7,313 nucleotides of DNA from Polynucleobacter meluiroseus. GTDB taxonomy: Bacteria > Pseudomonadota > Gammaproteobacteria > Burkholderiales > Burkholderiaceae. The notes beneath the pieces were generated by a model. It was given only the letters and a program-made list of their open reading frames with translations, was not told the origin of the DNA and made no database searches. Both the position numbers and the translations under genes were made by a program. Positions within the stretch are counted from its first letter, which is position 1, and the number at the start of each line of letters is the position of its first letter. Positions 1-6,967 of this stretch are shown in pieces. The stretch spans positions 1-7,313 of the forward strand of contig CALQED020000054.1 in the NCBI GenBank assembly GCA_943329505.2. Direction: 5' to 3'.

Positions 1-2
1 TC

Positions 3-86
3 AAAGCTTCAGTGGAATTTGCACTGCGCCACCCAGAAGTATCTACTGACTTTGCAGCCTATTTAAAGAGCCGCTCTTTAACTTAA
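3..86 (+). CDS. C-terminal end of an unidentified protein (partial, 5' end outside window)
   Basis: The third forward frame is open from the left edge to a TAA at 84-86 and gives 27 residues ending AAYLKSRSLT. The composition looks like a real soluble helical tail (alternating charged and hydrophobic residues, LRHPEV then TDFAAYLKSR). The bidirectional hairpin that begins 22 nt after the stop is placed as expected for a gene end. The other two forward frames also stay open for part of this stretch, so frame choice rests on composition and on the terminator. I do not recognise the family from so short a tail and assign no function. The gene converges on the alaS-tusA operon. Confidence 0.5.
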   Translation, partial: KASVEFALRHPEVSTDFAAYLKSRSLT

Positions 87-108
87 GTCTGCGTTAATTT
101 AGGCAATA

Positions 109-135
109 AAAAGGTAGGGAAAATTCCTGCCTTTT
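109..135. terminator. Bidirectional rho-independent terminator
   Basis: The arms AAAAGGTAGG (109-118) and CCTGCCTTTT (126-135) form a 10-bp stem with one G-U pair and a 7-nt loop. Read rightward, the stem ends in TTTT followed by a pyrimidine-rich CTTTATCTTC. Read leftward, it ends in TTTTTATT. The hairpin sits between the TAA of the left-edge gene (84-86) and the TAA of the minus-strand tusA-like gene (138-140). It is therefore placed to stop both converging transcripts, with the minus-strand stop codon only 2 nt from the stem. Confidence 0.8.
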
Positions 136-137
136 CT

Positions 138-383
138 TTATCTTCTCTTTAGGAAGAACACTAAGACATCACCTTCGGTACTACTAGCAATCAGCTCGTT
201 ACCGGTCTGTTTGGCGAAGGCTGGAAAGTCTCGTGCTGCCCCTGAATCAGTTGCCTTGATTTTGAGGACCTCTCCAGATTGCATGGTTGCTAAGGCTTTC
301 TTGGTACGCAAGATAGGCAAAGGGCAGTTCATGCCGATCGCATCCACTTCTGCATTGAACGCAATGTTCTCTACATCGCTCAT
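138..383 (-). CDS. TusA-family sulfurtransferase (SirA/YedF/TusA-like)
   Basis: This 81-residue protein is the usual length for a stand-alone TusA-fold domain. The diagnostic motif GMNCPLP places the persulfide-forming cysteine at residue 20 in a CPxP context at the start of the first helix. It is followed by LRTKKAL, an acidic TDSGAARD segment at about 45-52, and a C-terminal strand ending VFFLKRR. TusA proteins are cytoplasmic carriers that pass sulfane sulfur between a cysteine desulfurase and acceptors for tRNA thiolation, molybdenum cofactor or sulfur oxidation. Which of these roles applies is not shown here, because tusBCDE, iscS and sulfur-oxidation genes are absent from the window. 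The ATG overlaps the alaS TGA in an ATGA (380-383), so the two genes are probably co-transcribed and translationally coupled. Only a weak GGGTGG precedes the start, inside alaS. The symbol is left blank because paralogues (tusA, yedF, yeeD) share this motif. Confidence 0.93.
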   Translation of the reverse strand: MSDVENIAFNAEVDAIGMNCPLPILRTKKALATMQSGEVLKIKATDSGAARDFPAFAKQTGNELIASSTEGDVLVFFLKRR

Positions 384-3004
384 TTGCTAGCCACCCAATC
401 TTTGACGCCATCTAAAGCAACGCCCAACTTGCTGGGGTCATTACCGCCGGCCATTGCCATCTCTGGCTTGCCGCCCCCTTTGCCACCAACCTGTTGCGCA
501 ACAAAGTTCACCAAATCGCCTGCTTTTACTTTGCCGATCGAGTCTGCTGTAACACCAGCAATGATGCTCACCTTATCACCCTGAACGGAAGCTAAAACAA
601 TTGCCGCAGTTTTCAATTTTGCTTTGAGTGCGTCCATGGTTTCACGCAGAACACTGGCATCAGCACCATCTAAGCGCGCAGCCAGGACCTTCAAGCCATT
701 GATATCGATGGCTTGGCTAGCTAACTCATCGCCTTGGCTAGCAGCAAATTTAGAATTCACTTTTTCTAATTCGCGTTCAGCGTGACGCAAACTCTCTTGC
801 AATTGCGCGACACGATTGACTAAATCACCTGGATGCGTTTTAAGAATCGCTGCAGCTTCATTAATTTTGTCTTCGAGACCTTGCAAGAATTGCAGTGCAT
901 TATTACCAGTAACTGCCTCTACACGACGAATGCCAGCAGCAACGCCACCTTCAGAAACAATCTTCAGGCTGCCAATATCACCAGTGCGAGAAACGTGTGT
1001 ACCGCCACACAACTCTTTTGAGCTACCGATTTCTAGAACGCGCACCTCATCACCATACTTTTCACCAAACAGCATCATGGCGCCTGTCTTTTGCGCATCA
1101 TCTAAGGACATCACTTTTCCAGAGGTCGCTGTATTCGCCAAAATCTCAGCATTCACAATATCTTCGATGCGACGAATTTGTTCTGCCGTCATGGGAGCGT
1201 TATGCGTAAAGTCAAAACGCGTCTTGGTAGCATCCACCAGAGAACCTTTTTGCTGCACGTGATCACCCAAGACTTCACGTAAGGCCTTATGGAGGATATG
1301 AGTAGCGCTATGGTTACGCATCGTCTGGGCTCTTTGCTGAACATCAACCAAAGCATTGAGTACATCACCTACTTTGAGTTCGCCTTCGAGCACTTCACCT
1401 TGATGACCAAATACATCCGCCTGGATCTTAAAGGTGTCAGCTACTGAAAAACGAACAGATTCACTGCGAAGCTCTCCTTGATCGCCCACTTGACCGCCAG
1501 ATTCTGCATAAAAAGGGGTGTTATCTAACACGATCACAGCAGCATCTCCAGCTTTTACTGTGGTGACTTCCGAGCCATCAACATAGAGTGCCGTTACTTT
1601 AGCGCCCTCATGTTTAAGGGTGTCATAACCATGAAACTGAGTAGGCTTGCCTTTGTAATCTAAGCCTTGAGCTACCTTGAACTTGCCGGCCGCCCTTGCT
1701 TGATCCCGTTGCTTTTGCATAGCGGTCTCAAACCCAATACTATCTACCGTGACACCACGTTCGCGACAAACGTCTGCCGTTAAATCTAACGGGAAGCCAA
1801 AAGTATCATGCAAGCGGAAAGCAGTTTCGCCATCAACCACTTTGGCACCACCAGCTAATGCGCTATCCAAGATTTCCATACCATTAGCAATCGTTTGAAA
1901 AAAGCGCTCTTCTTCTTGCTTAAGAACCTCAGCAACTTTGTCTTGCGCAGCACGTAACTCTGGATAAGCATCACCCATCTCTTGAACTAGTGCTGGTACC
2001 AATTGATAGAAGAATGGCTTACGAGCGCCCAACTTATAACCATGACGAATCGCACGGCGTGCAATACGGCGCAATACGTAACCGCGCCCCGCATTACCCG
2101 GTATCACGCCATCCACCACGATAAAACTACAGGCGCGAATATGATCGGCAATCACTTTTAGTGAAGGGCTTGTAGCATCGCAATGCTCACCACCAGCAGC
2201 GTCTACAGCATCCTTAGCAGCCTTGAGCAGATTGACGAAGAGGTCGATTTCATAATTGGAGTGAACGTGTTGCAAGACAGCAGCAATTCTCTCAAGACCC
2301 ATGCCGGTATCAACGCTAGGCTTAGGCAATGGATGCATCACACCCGCCTCATCCCGATTGAACTGCATAAAGACGTTGTTCCAAATTTCAATGAAACGAT
2401 CGCCATCTTCTTCTGGGCTACCGGGAGGGCCTCCTGGAATATGATCGCCGTGATCATAAAAAATTTCAGTACAAGGGCCGCAAGGGCCGGTGTCACCCAT
2501 CATCCAGAAATTATCTGAAGCATAACGCGCACCTTTGTTATCACCAATGCGAATAATGCGATCTGCAGGAACGCCAATCTGATCTTTCCAAATTGCATAG
2601 GCCTCGTCATCTTCTGCGTAGACCGTGACTAGAAGCTTTTCTTTTGGCAGCTTAAATACTTGGGTTAATAAGTCCCAAGCAAACTGGATGGCATCCCGCT
2701 TGAAATAATCGCCAAAAGAGAAATTTCCCAGCATCTCAAAAAAAGTATGGTGGCGGGCGGTATAGCCTACGTTATCCAAATCATTGTGTTTACCCCCTGC
2801 ACGGATGCACTTTTGAGCAGTGGTGGCCCGGTGATAAGGGCGCTTATCAAACCCCAAAAACACGTCCTTAAACTGATTCATGCCCGCATTAGTAAAGAGG
2901 AGAGTAGGGTCATCCCCAGGAACTACCGGGCTGGAAGGGACTATTTGATGGCCTTTTTGGGCAAAGAAATCCAGGTAAGCCTGGCGAATTTGGGAGACTT
3001 TCAT
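380..3004 (-). CDS. alaS: Alanine--tRNA ligase (AlaRS)
   Basis: Cytoplasmic class II synthetase that charges tRNA-Ala and clears mischarged Ser and Gly. The protein has 874 residues, close to the 876 of E. coli. The catalytic core fills about residues 1-240, with class II motif 2 around [18 protein letters not shown] (83-100) and motif 3 around [13 protein letters not shown] (232-244). The editing domain carries the zinc-type ligands H565 and H569 (HSATH) and C666 and H670 (CGGTH), so proofreading should be intact. A helical linker (about 705-755) leads to the C-Ala/DHHA1 domain with the glycine-rich GGKGGG near 840-845. The frame stays open upstream to 3145, but alignment-type homology begins at [14 protein letters not shown], which fixes the start at 3004. 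A second ATG two codons upstream (3010) is the alternative and has a GAG 6 nt before it. The final TGA overlaps the ATG of the tusA-like gene. Confidence 0.98.
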   Translation of the reverse strand: MKVSQIRQAYLDFFAQKGHQIVPSSPVVPGDDPTLLFTNAGMNQFKDVFLGFDKRPYHRATTAQKCIRAGGKHNDLDNVGYTARHHTFFEMLGNFSFGDYFKRDAIQFAWDLLTQVFKLPKEKLLVTVYAEDDEAYAIWKDQIGVPADRIIRIGDNKGARYASDNFWMMGDTGPCGPCTEIFYDHGDHIPGGPPGSPEEDGDRFIEIWNNVFMQFNRDEAGVMHPLPKPSVDTGMGLERIAAVLQHVHSNYEIDLFVNLLKAAKDAVDAAGGEHCDATSPSLKVIADHIRACSFIVVDGVIPGNAGRGYVLRRIARRAIRHGYKLGARKPFFYQLVPALVQEMGDAYPELRAAQDKVAEVLKQEEERFFQTIANGMEILDSALAGGAKVVDGETAFRLHDTFGFPLDLTADVCRERGVTVDSIGFETAMQKQRDQARAAGKFKVAQGLDYKGKPTQFHGYDTLKHEGAKVTALYVDGSEVTTVKAGDAAVIVLDNTPFYAESGGQVGDQGELRSESVRFSVADTFKIQADVFGHQGEVLEGELKVGDVLNALVDVQQRAQTMRNHSATHILHKALREVLGDHVQQKGSLVDATKTRFDFTHNAPMTAEQIRRIEDIVNAEILANTATSGKVMSLDDAQKTGAMMLFGEKYGDEVRVLEIGSSKELCGGTHVSRTGDIGSLKIVSEGGVAAGIRRVEAVTGNNALQFLQGLEDKINEAAAILKTHPGDLVNRVAQLQESLRHAERELEKVNSKFAASQGDELASQAIDINGLKVLAARLDGADASVLRETMDALKAKLKTAAIVLASVQGDKVSIIAGVTADSIGKVKAGDLVNFVAQQVGGKGGGKPEMAMAGGNDPSKLGVALDGVKDWVASK

Positions 3005-3040
3005 GGTCATAATTATCTCATTGGCACTAGCCAAGGGCAA
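3004..3040 (-). promoter_or_regulatory. Putative sigma-70 promoter of alaS, ending at its start codon
   Basis: On the minus strand, TTGCCC (3040-3035, 4 of 6 to TTGACA) and GATAAT (3017-3012, 5 of 6 to TATAAT) are separated by exactly 17 bp. A start site at normal distance from this -10 falls at or within a base of the A of the ATG at 3004, which would give a leaderless or near-leaderless mRNA beginning MKVS. The competing reading is translation from the ATG at 3010, using GAG (3019-3017) as ribosome site and an unseen promoter further upstream. The GAG overlaps the -10 box, so both readings cannot use it on the same transcript. Predicted by eye only. Confidence 0.5.
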
Positions 3041-3044
3041 ACGC

Positions 3045-3075
3045 TGGACAAGATGCCCCAATCTTCGCTTACAAT
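3045..3075 (+). promoter_or_regulatory. Putative sigma-70 promoter of tctBA
   Basis: TGGACA (3045-3050, 5 of 6 to TTGACA) precedes TACAAT (3070-3075, 5 of 6 to TATAAT) with a longer-than-ideal 19-bp spacer. Transcription would begin near 3082 and leave a leader of about 46 nt before the TTG start of tctB. The -35 box lies only 4 bp from that of the divergent alaS promoter. The leader contains AAGTCG twice (3092-3097 and 3104-3109), 12 bp apart on the same face of the helix. The long spacer could mean that activation needs a regulator, but no regulator gene is in the window. Confidence 0.45.
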
Positions 3076-3115
3076 CGCTCAACATTAATAAAAGTCGGCA
3101 AATAAGTCGACCAAC

Positions 3116-3123
3116 AAGGAGAG
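3116..3123 (+). promoter_or_regulatory. Shine-Dalgarno site fixing the TTG start of tctB
   Basis: AAGGAGAG lies with its AGGAG core 6 nt before the TTG at 3128. It is the strongest ribosome site in the window. It supports the TTG start over the next in-frame ATG at codon 14, which would cut into the conserved N-terminal DF..G segment and the first membrane helix. Confidence 0.85.
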
Positions 3124-3127
3124 CAAC

Positions 3128-3589
3128 TTGAAAATTCGCAATCAACGGGATTTTGGGGCGGGGATCATGTATATGGTCATCGGTCTATTCTTCGCCATCA
3201 TTGCTAGGCAGTATCAATACGGTACAGCCGCAAAGATGGGGCCAGGCTATTTCCCATTCTGGCTTGGAATGCTGATGGTAGCCCTAGGCTTACTGGTTTT
3301 AGTGAAATCGATGGGCGCCAAAGCAGCCATTGAATCCATTCCAAAATTCAACTGGAAAATTATTGGGCTGATTACTGGCTCAATCGTGCTTTACGGTTTG
3401 CTGCTCCCTAAGATGGGGTTTATCGTTGCTGTTTTGGTTCTAGTGATGGTTGCTTCGAGCGCTAGCCGCGAGTTCAGCTGGAAGGTAGCATTAATCAATG
3501 CAGTAGTGCTGATTGCCTTCACCTACTCAGTATTTGTATTGGGTCTGAAACTTCAGTTCCCTCTACTGCCATTCTTCCTACAATCATAA
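3128..3589 (+). CDS. tctB: Tripartite tricarboxylate transporter small membrane subunit TctB
   Basis: A 153-residue hydrophobic protein of normal TctB length. It starts with [18 protein letters not shown] and carries the family signature [11 protein letters not shown] at 37-47. Likely membrane segments are about 11-26, 42-60, 77-93, 95-111 and 119-140, and the tail ([13 protein letters not shown]) is the usual proline-containing ending. TctB is the small, poorly conserved inner-membrane partner of TctA in TTT-family secondary transporters, which take up citrate or other carboxylates using a periplasmic TctC-type binding protein and an ion gradient. The substrate cannot be read from this subunit. 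Translation starts at TTG behind a strong AAGGAGAG. tctA follows after 17 nt, so the two form an operon. The rare start codon may keep its level below that of TctA. Confidence 0.93.
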   Translation: MKIRNQRDFGAGIMYMVIGLFFAIIARQYQYGTAAKMGPGYFPFWLGMLMVALGLLVLVKSMGAKAAIESIPKFNWKIIGLITGSIVLYGLLLPKMGFIVAVLVLVMVASSASREFSWKVALINAVVLIAFTYSVFVLGLKLQFPLLPFFLQS

Positions 3590-3606
3590 AACCGGGACAC
3601 TGAAAA

Positions 3607-5109
3607 ATGGAATTATTTGCTAATTTAGCCCTCGGCTTTGATACTGCTTTTACCCTGCAAAATCTGCTTTATTGCTTAATTGGGTGCGTTTTAGGAACGC
3701 TCATTGGCGTGCTTCCAGGTCTAGGGCCTGTTGCTACGATTGCGATGCTCTTACCAGCAACCTATGCACTGCCTCCAATTGCCGCCTTGATTATGTTGGC
3801 GGGTATTTATTACGGCTCACAATATGGTGGTTCAACCACTGCCATCTTGCTAAACATCCCAGGAGAAACGTCCTCGGTGGTGACGGCGATTGATGGCTAC
3901 CAAATGGCCAAAAATGGTCGTGGCGGCGTTGCATTATTTACAGCCGGTACAGCATCCTTTTTCGCAGGCTGCGTAGCGACTTTAATCTTGGCAGCTTTTG
4001 CTGCGCCACTCTCACAATTAGCCTTTAAGTTTGGGCCTGCGGAATACTTCTCGCTCATGGTTCTAGGTTTAATTGGTGCAGTCGTTTTAGCCTCTGGATC
4101 ACTGATCAAGGCTATCGGCATGATCATCTTGGGTCTCTTAATGGGCTTGATTGGTACCGATGTGAACTCTGGCGTATCTCGCTATGCGTTTGATGTTCCA
4201 GAATTGAGTGACGGTATTGGCTTTGTATCAGTTGCGATGGGTGTTTTCGGTTTCGCTGAAATCATGAACAACCTTGAGAAAAAGGCTGATGACGAGGGCT
4301 TCCTCAATAAAGTCACCAGCATGATTCCTAGTAAGAATGATGTTAAGCGCATGATTCCTTCAATCCTGCGTGGCACAACCATTGGCTCTATCTTGGGTAT
4401 TCTGCCGGGCGGCGGCGCTGCTTTGGCGGCTTTTGGTGCCTACTCGGTTGAGAAAAAATCTTCCAAGTACAGCCATGAGTTTGGTAAGGGTGCGATTGAA
4501 GGTGTTGCTGGTCCAGAATCAGCTAACAATGCTGCTGCACAAACTTCCTTTATCCCATTGCTCACTCTAGGTATCCCACCGAATGCGGTGATGGCCTTGA
4601 TGGTTGGTGCAATGACCATTCATAACATTCAACCAGGCCCACAAGTGATGACCAGCAACCCTGCTTTGTTCTGGGGTCTGATTGCTTCCATGTGGATTGG
4701 TAACGTGATGCTGATCGTCTTGAACTTGCCGATGATTGGTATCTGGGTCAAGCTATTAAAGATCCCTTATCGCCTTCTCTACCCAGCGATTCTCGTTTTC
4801 TGCTGTATTGGTGTGTATACCGTCAATAACACTGTATTTGACGTTTATGTCACCGCAGCTTTTGGCGTCATTGGTTATATCTTCTTTAAACTGGGTTGCG
4901 AACCTCCTCCATTGCTCTTGGGCTTCGTTTTGGGTCCAATGATGGAAGAGAACTTCCGCCGTGCCTTGCTTCTCTCCCGCGGCGACTTTACAACCTTCCT
5001 GACTCGACCACTTTCATTAGGTCTTCTCATTGCAGCAGCGCTAATGATTGTTGTAGTAGCTCTTCCAGCAGTGAAGAAGAGCCGCGAAGAGGTATTCGTC
5101 GAAGAATAA
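3607..5109 (+). CDS. tctA: Tripartite tricarboxylate transporter large permease subunit TctA
   Basis: A 500-residue polytopic inner-membrane protein matching the family length and motifs: GVLPGLGP (34-41), YYGSQYGGSTTAILLNIPGE (68-87), GILPGGGAALAAFGAY (264-279), GAIEGVAGPESANNAAA (295-311) and LGIPPNAVMALMVGAM (321-336). About ten to twelve hydrophobic segments can be seen, with a charged cytoplasmic-looking stretch near 222-250. TctA forms the translocation path; TctC delivers substrate and TctB is an accessory. The LPG and GIPP motifs occur once in each half, which suggests an internal duplication. The ATG at 3607 has only a weak GGGA 9 nt upstream, so translation may depend on coupling to tctB. 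The end is TAA followed directly by an in-frame TAG, inside a small hairpin, before the terminator. No tctC gene lies next to it here. Confidence 0.97.
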   Translation: MELFANLALGFDTAFTLQNLLYCLIGCVLGTLIGVLPGLGPVATIAMLLPATYALPPIAALIMLAGIYYGSQYGGSTTAILLNIPGETSSVVTAIDGYQMAKNGRGGVALFTAGTASFFAGCVATLILAAFAAPLSQLAFKFGPAEYFSLMVLGLIGAVVLASGSLIKAIGMIILGLLMGLIGTDVNSGVSRYAFDVPELSDGIGFVSVAMGVFGFAEIMNNLEKKADDEGFLNKVTSMIPSKNDVKRMIPSILRGTTIGSILGILPGGGAALAAFGAYSVEKKSSKYSHEFGKGAIEGVAGPESANNAAAQTSFIPLLTLGIPPNAVMALMVGAMTIHNIQPGPQVMTSNPALFWGLIASMWIGNVMLIVLNLPMIGIWVKLLKIPYRLLYPAILVFCCIGVYTVNNTVFDVYVTAAFGVIGYIFFKLGCEPPPLLLGFVLGPMMEENFRRALLLSRGDFTTFLTRPLSLGLLIAAALMIVVVALPAVKKSREEVFVEE

Positions 5110-5119
5110 TAGTCTTCGA
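5099..5119 (+). other. Hairpin enclosing the tctA stop codon
   Basis: TCGAAGA (5099-5105) and TCTTCGA (5113-5119) are perfect 7-bp complements around the loop ATAATAG. One base of the TAA stop codon (5107-5109) after another lies in that loop, together with most of the adjacent TAG (5110-5112). The stem is AT-rich and has no T-tract, so it is not itself a terminator. It lies 13 nt before the strong terminator stem. Confidence 0.5.
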
Positions 5120-5132
5120 TCTTCAAGAAATG

Positions 5133-5160
5133 AGCCCGCAGCAGTTTGCGGGCTTTTTTC
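5133..5160 (+). terminator. Rho-independent terminator of tctBA
   Basis: AGCCCGCA (5133-5140) and TGCGGGCT (5147-5154) form a perfect, GC-rich 8-bp stem with loop GCAGTT, followed by six T (5154-5159). It lies 23 nt after the tctA stop codon and separates the transporter operon from glnS, which implies that glnS needs its own promoter. Confidence 0.93.
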
Positions 5161-5195
5161 TTTATGGGCCTGAGGTTTTCTCTACAATGTGGCTA
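5161..5195 (+). promoter_or_regulatory. Putative glnS promoter with predicted leaderless start
   Basis: TACAAT at 5183-5188 matches TATAAT in 5 of 6 bases. A weak TTTATG at 5161-5166 (16-bp spacer) is the best visible -35 candidate. The first base at normal start-site distance is the A of the glnS ATG at 5195, 6 nt after the -10. There is no Shine-Dalgarno sequence at usable distance: the only purine run, TGAGG at 5171-5175, is 19 nt upstream. With a strong terminator ending at 5160, the promoter has to lie in this 34-nt gap or inside the terminator. A leaderless transcript is the simplest inference. Confidence 0.55.
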
Positions 5196-6967
5196 TGTCC
5201 CAAGATAGCAAACCCCCTAAAGTAGCTGCCGGCACGGTCACAGAGCCCTCTAACTTTTTACGTCAGATCATTGATCATGACTTAGCTAGCGGTGCTTTTT
5301 CACAGCGTACTAATTTGGCGGGCGAGCCTATTCCATCGATCATTACGCGCTTTCCTCCTGAGCCCAATGGCTATTTACATATTGGTCATGCTAAAAGTAT
5401 TTGTTTGAACTTTGGTTTAGCTGCTGATTACAACAATCAAGTCGGTGGAGCACGCTGCAATCTGCGACTAGATGACACTAACCCGGTTAAAGAGGATGTT
5501 GAGTACGCTGATAGCATTTTGGATGCAGTCAAATGGCTAGGATTTGATTGGGGCACCCATCTTTATCACGCCAGTGATTATTTTGATCGCCTCTATGAGT
5601 TTGCAGAAATCCTGATTCAGAATGGTAAGGCTTACGTTGATAGCCAAAGTGCTGATGATATTCACACAAATCGCGGCAACTTTGGTCAAGCAGGAAAAAA
5701 TAGCCCTTATCGCGACCGTAGTCCAGAAGAAAATCTGTCGCTGTTTCGCGCAATGCGTGCAGGCAAATTCAAAGATGGCGAGCATGTCTTACGCCTAAAG
5801 ATCGACATGGCGCATCCAAATATTGTGATGCGGGATCCCGTTGTTTACCGTATTCGCCATACCGATCACCATCGAACCGGTAATCAATGGTGTATCTACC
5901 CCTTATATGATTTCACGCATTGCATCTCTGATGCCTTGGAGAATGTGTCTCACTCCATTTGCACGCTGGAGTTTGAGAATAACCGTCCGCTTTACGACTG
6001 GATCGTCAGCTCTTTAAAAGAATTGGGCATCTTCAAAGACCCAGTACCTCGCCAATATGAATTTGCTCGTCTCAATCTGACCTACACTATCACCAGCAAA
6101 CGTAAGCTCTTGCAACTGGTTGAAGAAAAACATGTCGATGGTTGGGACGATCCACGAATGCCAACCATTGTTGGTATTCGTCGTCGTGGTTATACCCCAG
6201 AGAGTATTCGCTTGTTCTGTGAGCGTATTGGTGTCTCAAAGGCTGATAGCTGGATTGATATGAGCACTCTAGATCAAGCTCTGCGTGATGATCTTGAAGT
6301 CAGAGCGCCACGCGCCACCGCAGTATTAAGGCCACTCAAACTCGTCGTTGAGAATTTTGACGACACTGCAAAAGAGCTATGCTCGGCACCGCGCCACCCC
6401 CAACATCCTGACTGGGGTAACCGTGAATTTCATTTCACGCGAGAACTGTGGATTGAAGCAGATGACTTTATGAAAGAGCCTGTTAAAGGCTTCTTTAGGC
6501 TCTACCCGCCTATCGGTGATCAGCCTGGTAGCCGCGTACGTTTACGTCATGGTTTTGTTGTCGAATGCACTGGTTTTGAGACAGATGCTCAAGGCAACGT
6601 TACTCAAGTCAACGTAAGCCATTTTCCAGACAGCAAGAGTGGCACGCCGGGCTCAAATAACTACAAGGTCAAGGGTAATATTCATTGGATTAGCGCTGCA
6701 GAAGCTATACCGACTGAAGTGCGTTTATATGATCATCTCTTTACTGATCCACACCCAGATAGCGGAGATAAGAATTTCCTCAATGCCATTAATCCCAACT
6801 CTAAAGAGACGCTGACTGCTTATTTAGAGCCTTGCATGAAAGACGTTAAAGCTGAGGACCGTTTCCAATTTGAGCGGCATGGTTATTTTGTTGCCGATCA
6901 AGCAGATTCCAAACCAGGTAAGCCAGTGTTTAACCGCACAGTTGGCCTCAAGGATTCTTGGAAGTAG
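5195..6967 (+). CDS. glnS: Glutamine--tRNA ligase (GlnRS)
   Basis: Cytoplasmic class I synthetase that forms Gln-tRNA-Gln directly from glutamine and ATP. The protein has 590 residues, somewhat longer than the 554 of E. coli, with a short extra N-terminal arm. The Rossmann domain shows FPPEPNGYLHIGHAKS (53-68) with HIGH at 62-65, and RLDDTNP (91-97), typical of the GlnRS/GluRS group. The second ATP-binding loop is ITSKRKLLQLV (299-309), the KMSKS equivalent. The C-terminal anticodon-binding beta-barrels include HWISAAEAIPTEVRLYDHLF (497-516), which separates GlnRS from bacterial GluRS. The start is taken as ATG 5195 (MSQDSKPPK); a GTG two codons upstream at 5189 is possible but also lacks a ribosome site. 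The TAG-terminated 3' end overlaps the convergent SDR gene by 20 bp. Its presence suggests direct charging of tRNA-Gln, although gatCAB could exist elsewhere. Confidence 0.97.
   Translation: MSQDSKPPKVAAGTVTEPSNFLRQIIDHDLASGAFSQRTNLAGEPIPSIITRFPPEPNGYLHIGHAKSICLNFGLAADYNNQVGGARCNLRLDDTNPVKEDVEYADSILDAVKWLGFDWGTHLYHASDYFDRLYEFAEILIQNGKAYVDSQSADDIHTNRGNFGQAGKNSPYRDRSPEENLSLFRAMRAGKFKDGEHVLRLKIDMAHPNIVMRDPVVYRIRHTDHHRTGNQWCIYPLYDFTHCISDALENVSHSICTLEFENNRPLYDWIVSSLKELGIFKDPVPRQYEFARLNLTYTITSKRKLLQLVEEKHVDGWDDPRMPTIVGIRRRGYTPESIRLFCERIGVSKADSWIDMSTLDQALRDDLEVRAPRATAVLRPLKLVVENFDDTAKELCSAPRHPQHPDWGNREFHFTRELWIEADDFMKEPVKGFFRLYPPIGDQPGSRVRLRHGFVVECTGFETDAQGNVTQVNVSHFPDSKSGTPGSNNYKVKGNIHWISAAEAIPTEVRLYDHLFTDPHPDSGDKNFLNAINPNSKETLTAYLEPCMKDVKAEDRFQFERHGYFVADQADSKPGKPVFNRTVGLKDSWK

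Noticed and set aside
816..1262. 148-residue open frame on the + strand inside alaS
   Set aside because: Antisense shadow of the alaS editing-domain region. It has low-complexity Ser/Pro-rich composition, no ribosome site and no recognisable domain.
2183..3088. Two open frames of about 111-113 residues on the + strand within alaS
   Set aside because: Both lie opposite the strongly conserved AlaRS catalytic core, show no family features and are explained as shadows of its codon pattern.
3005..3145. N-terminal extension of alaS by 47 residues, to an ATG at 3145
   Set aside because: The added residues do not resemble AlaRS, which begins at [10 protein letters not shown]. The extension would run through the divergent promoter region and into the tctB start.
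3897..5126. Small minus-strand frames and a + strand frame within tctA
   Set aside because: Shadows of the hydrophobic TctA codons. None has a ribosome site or a plausible protein pattern.
4896..5225. 109-residue + strand frame bridging the tctA end and the glnS start
   Set aside because: It crosses the tctA terminator and the glnS start in another frame and is Ser/Arg-rich low complexity, so it is not a gene.
5529..5785. Two overlapping minus-strand open frames within glnS
   Set aside because: They overlap each other and sit opposite conserved GlnRS sequence. The composition is unlike a real protein and no start signal is visible.
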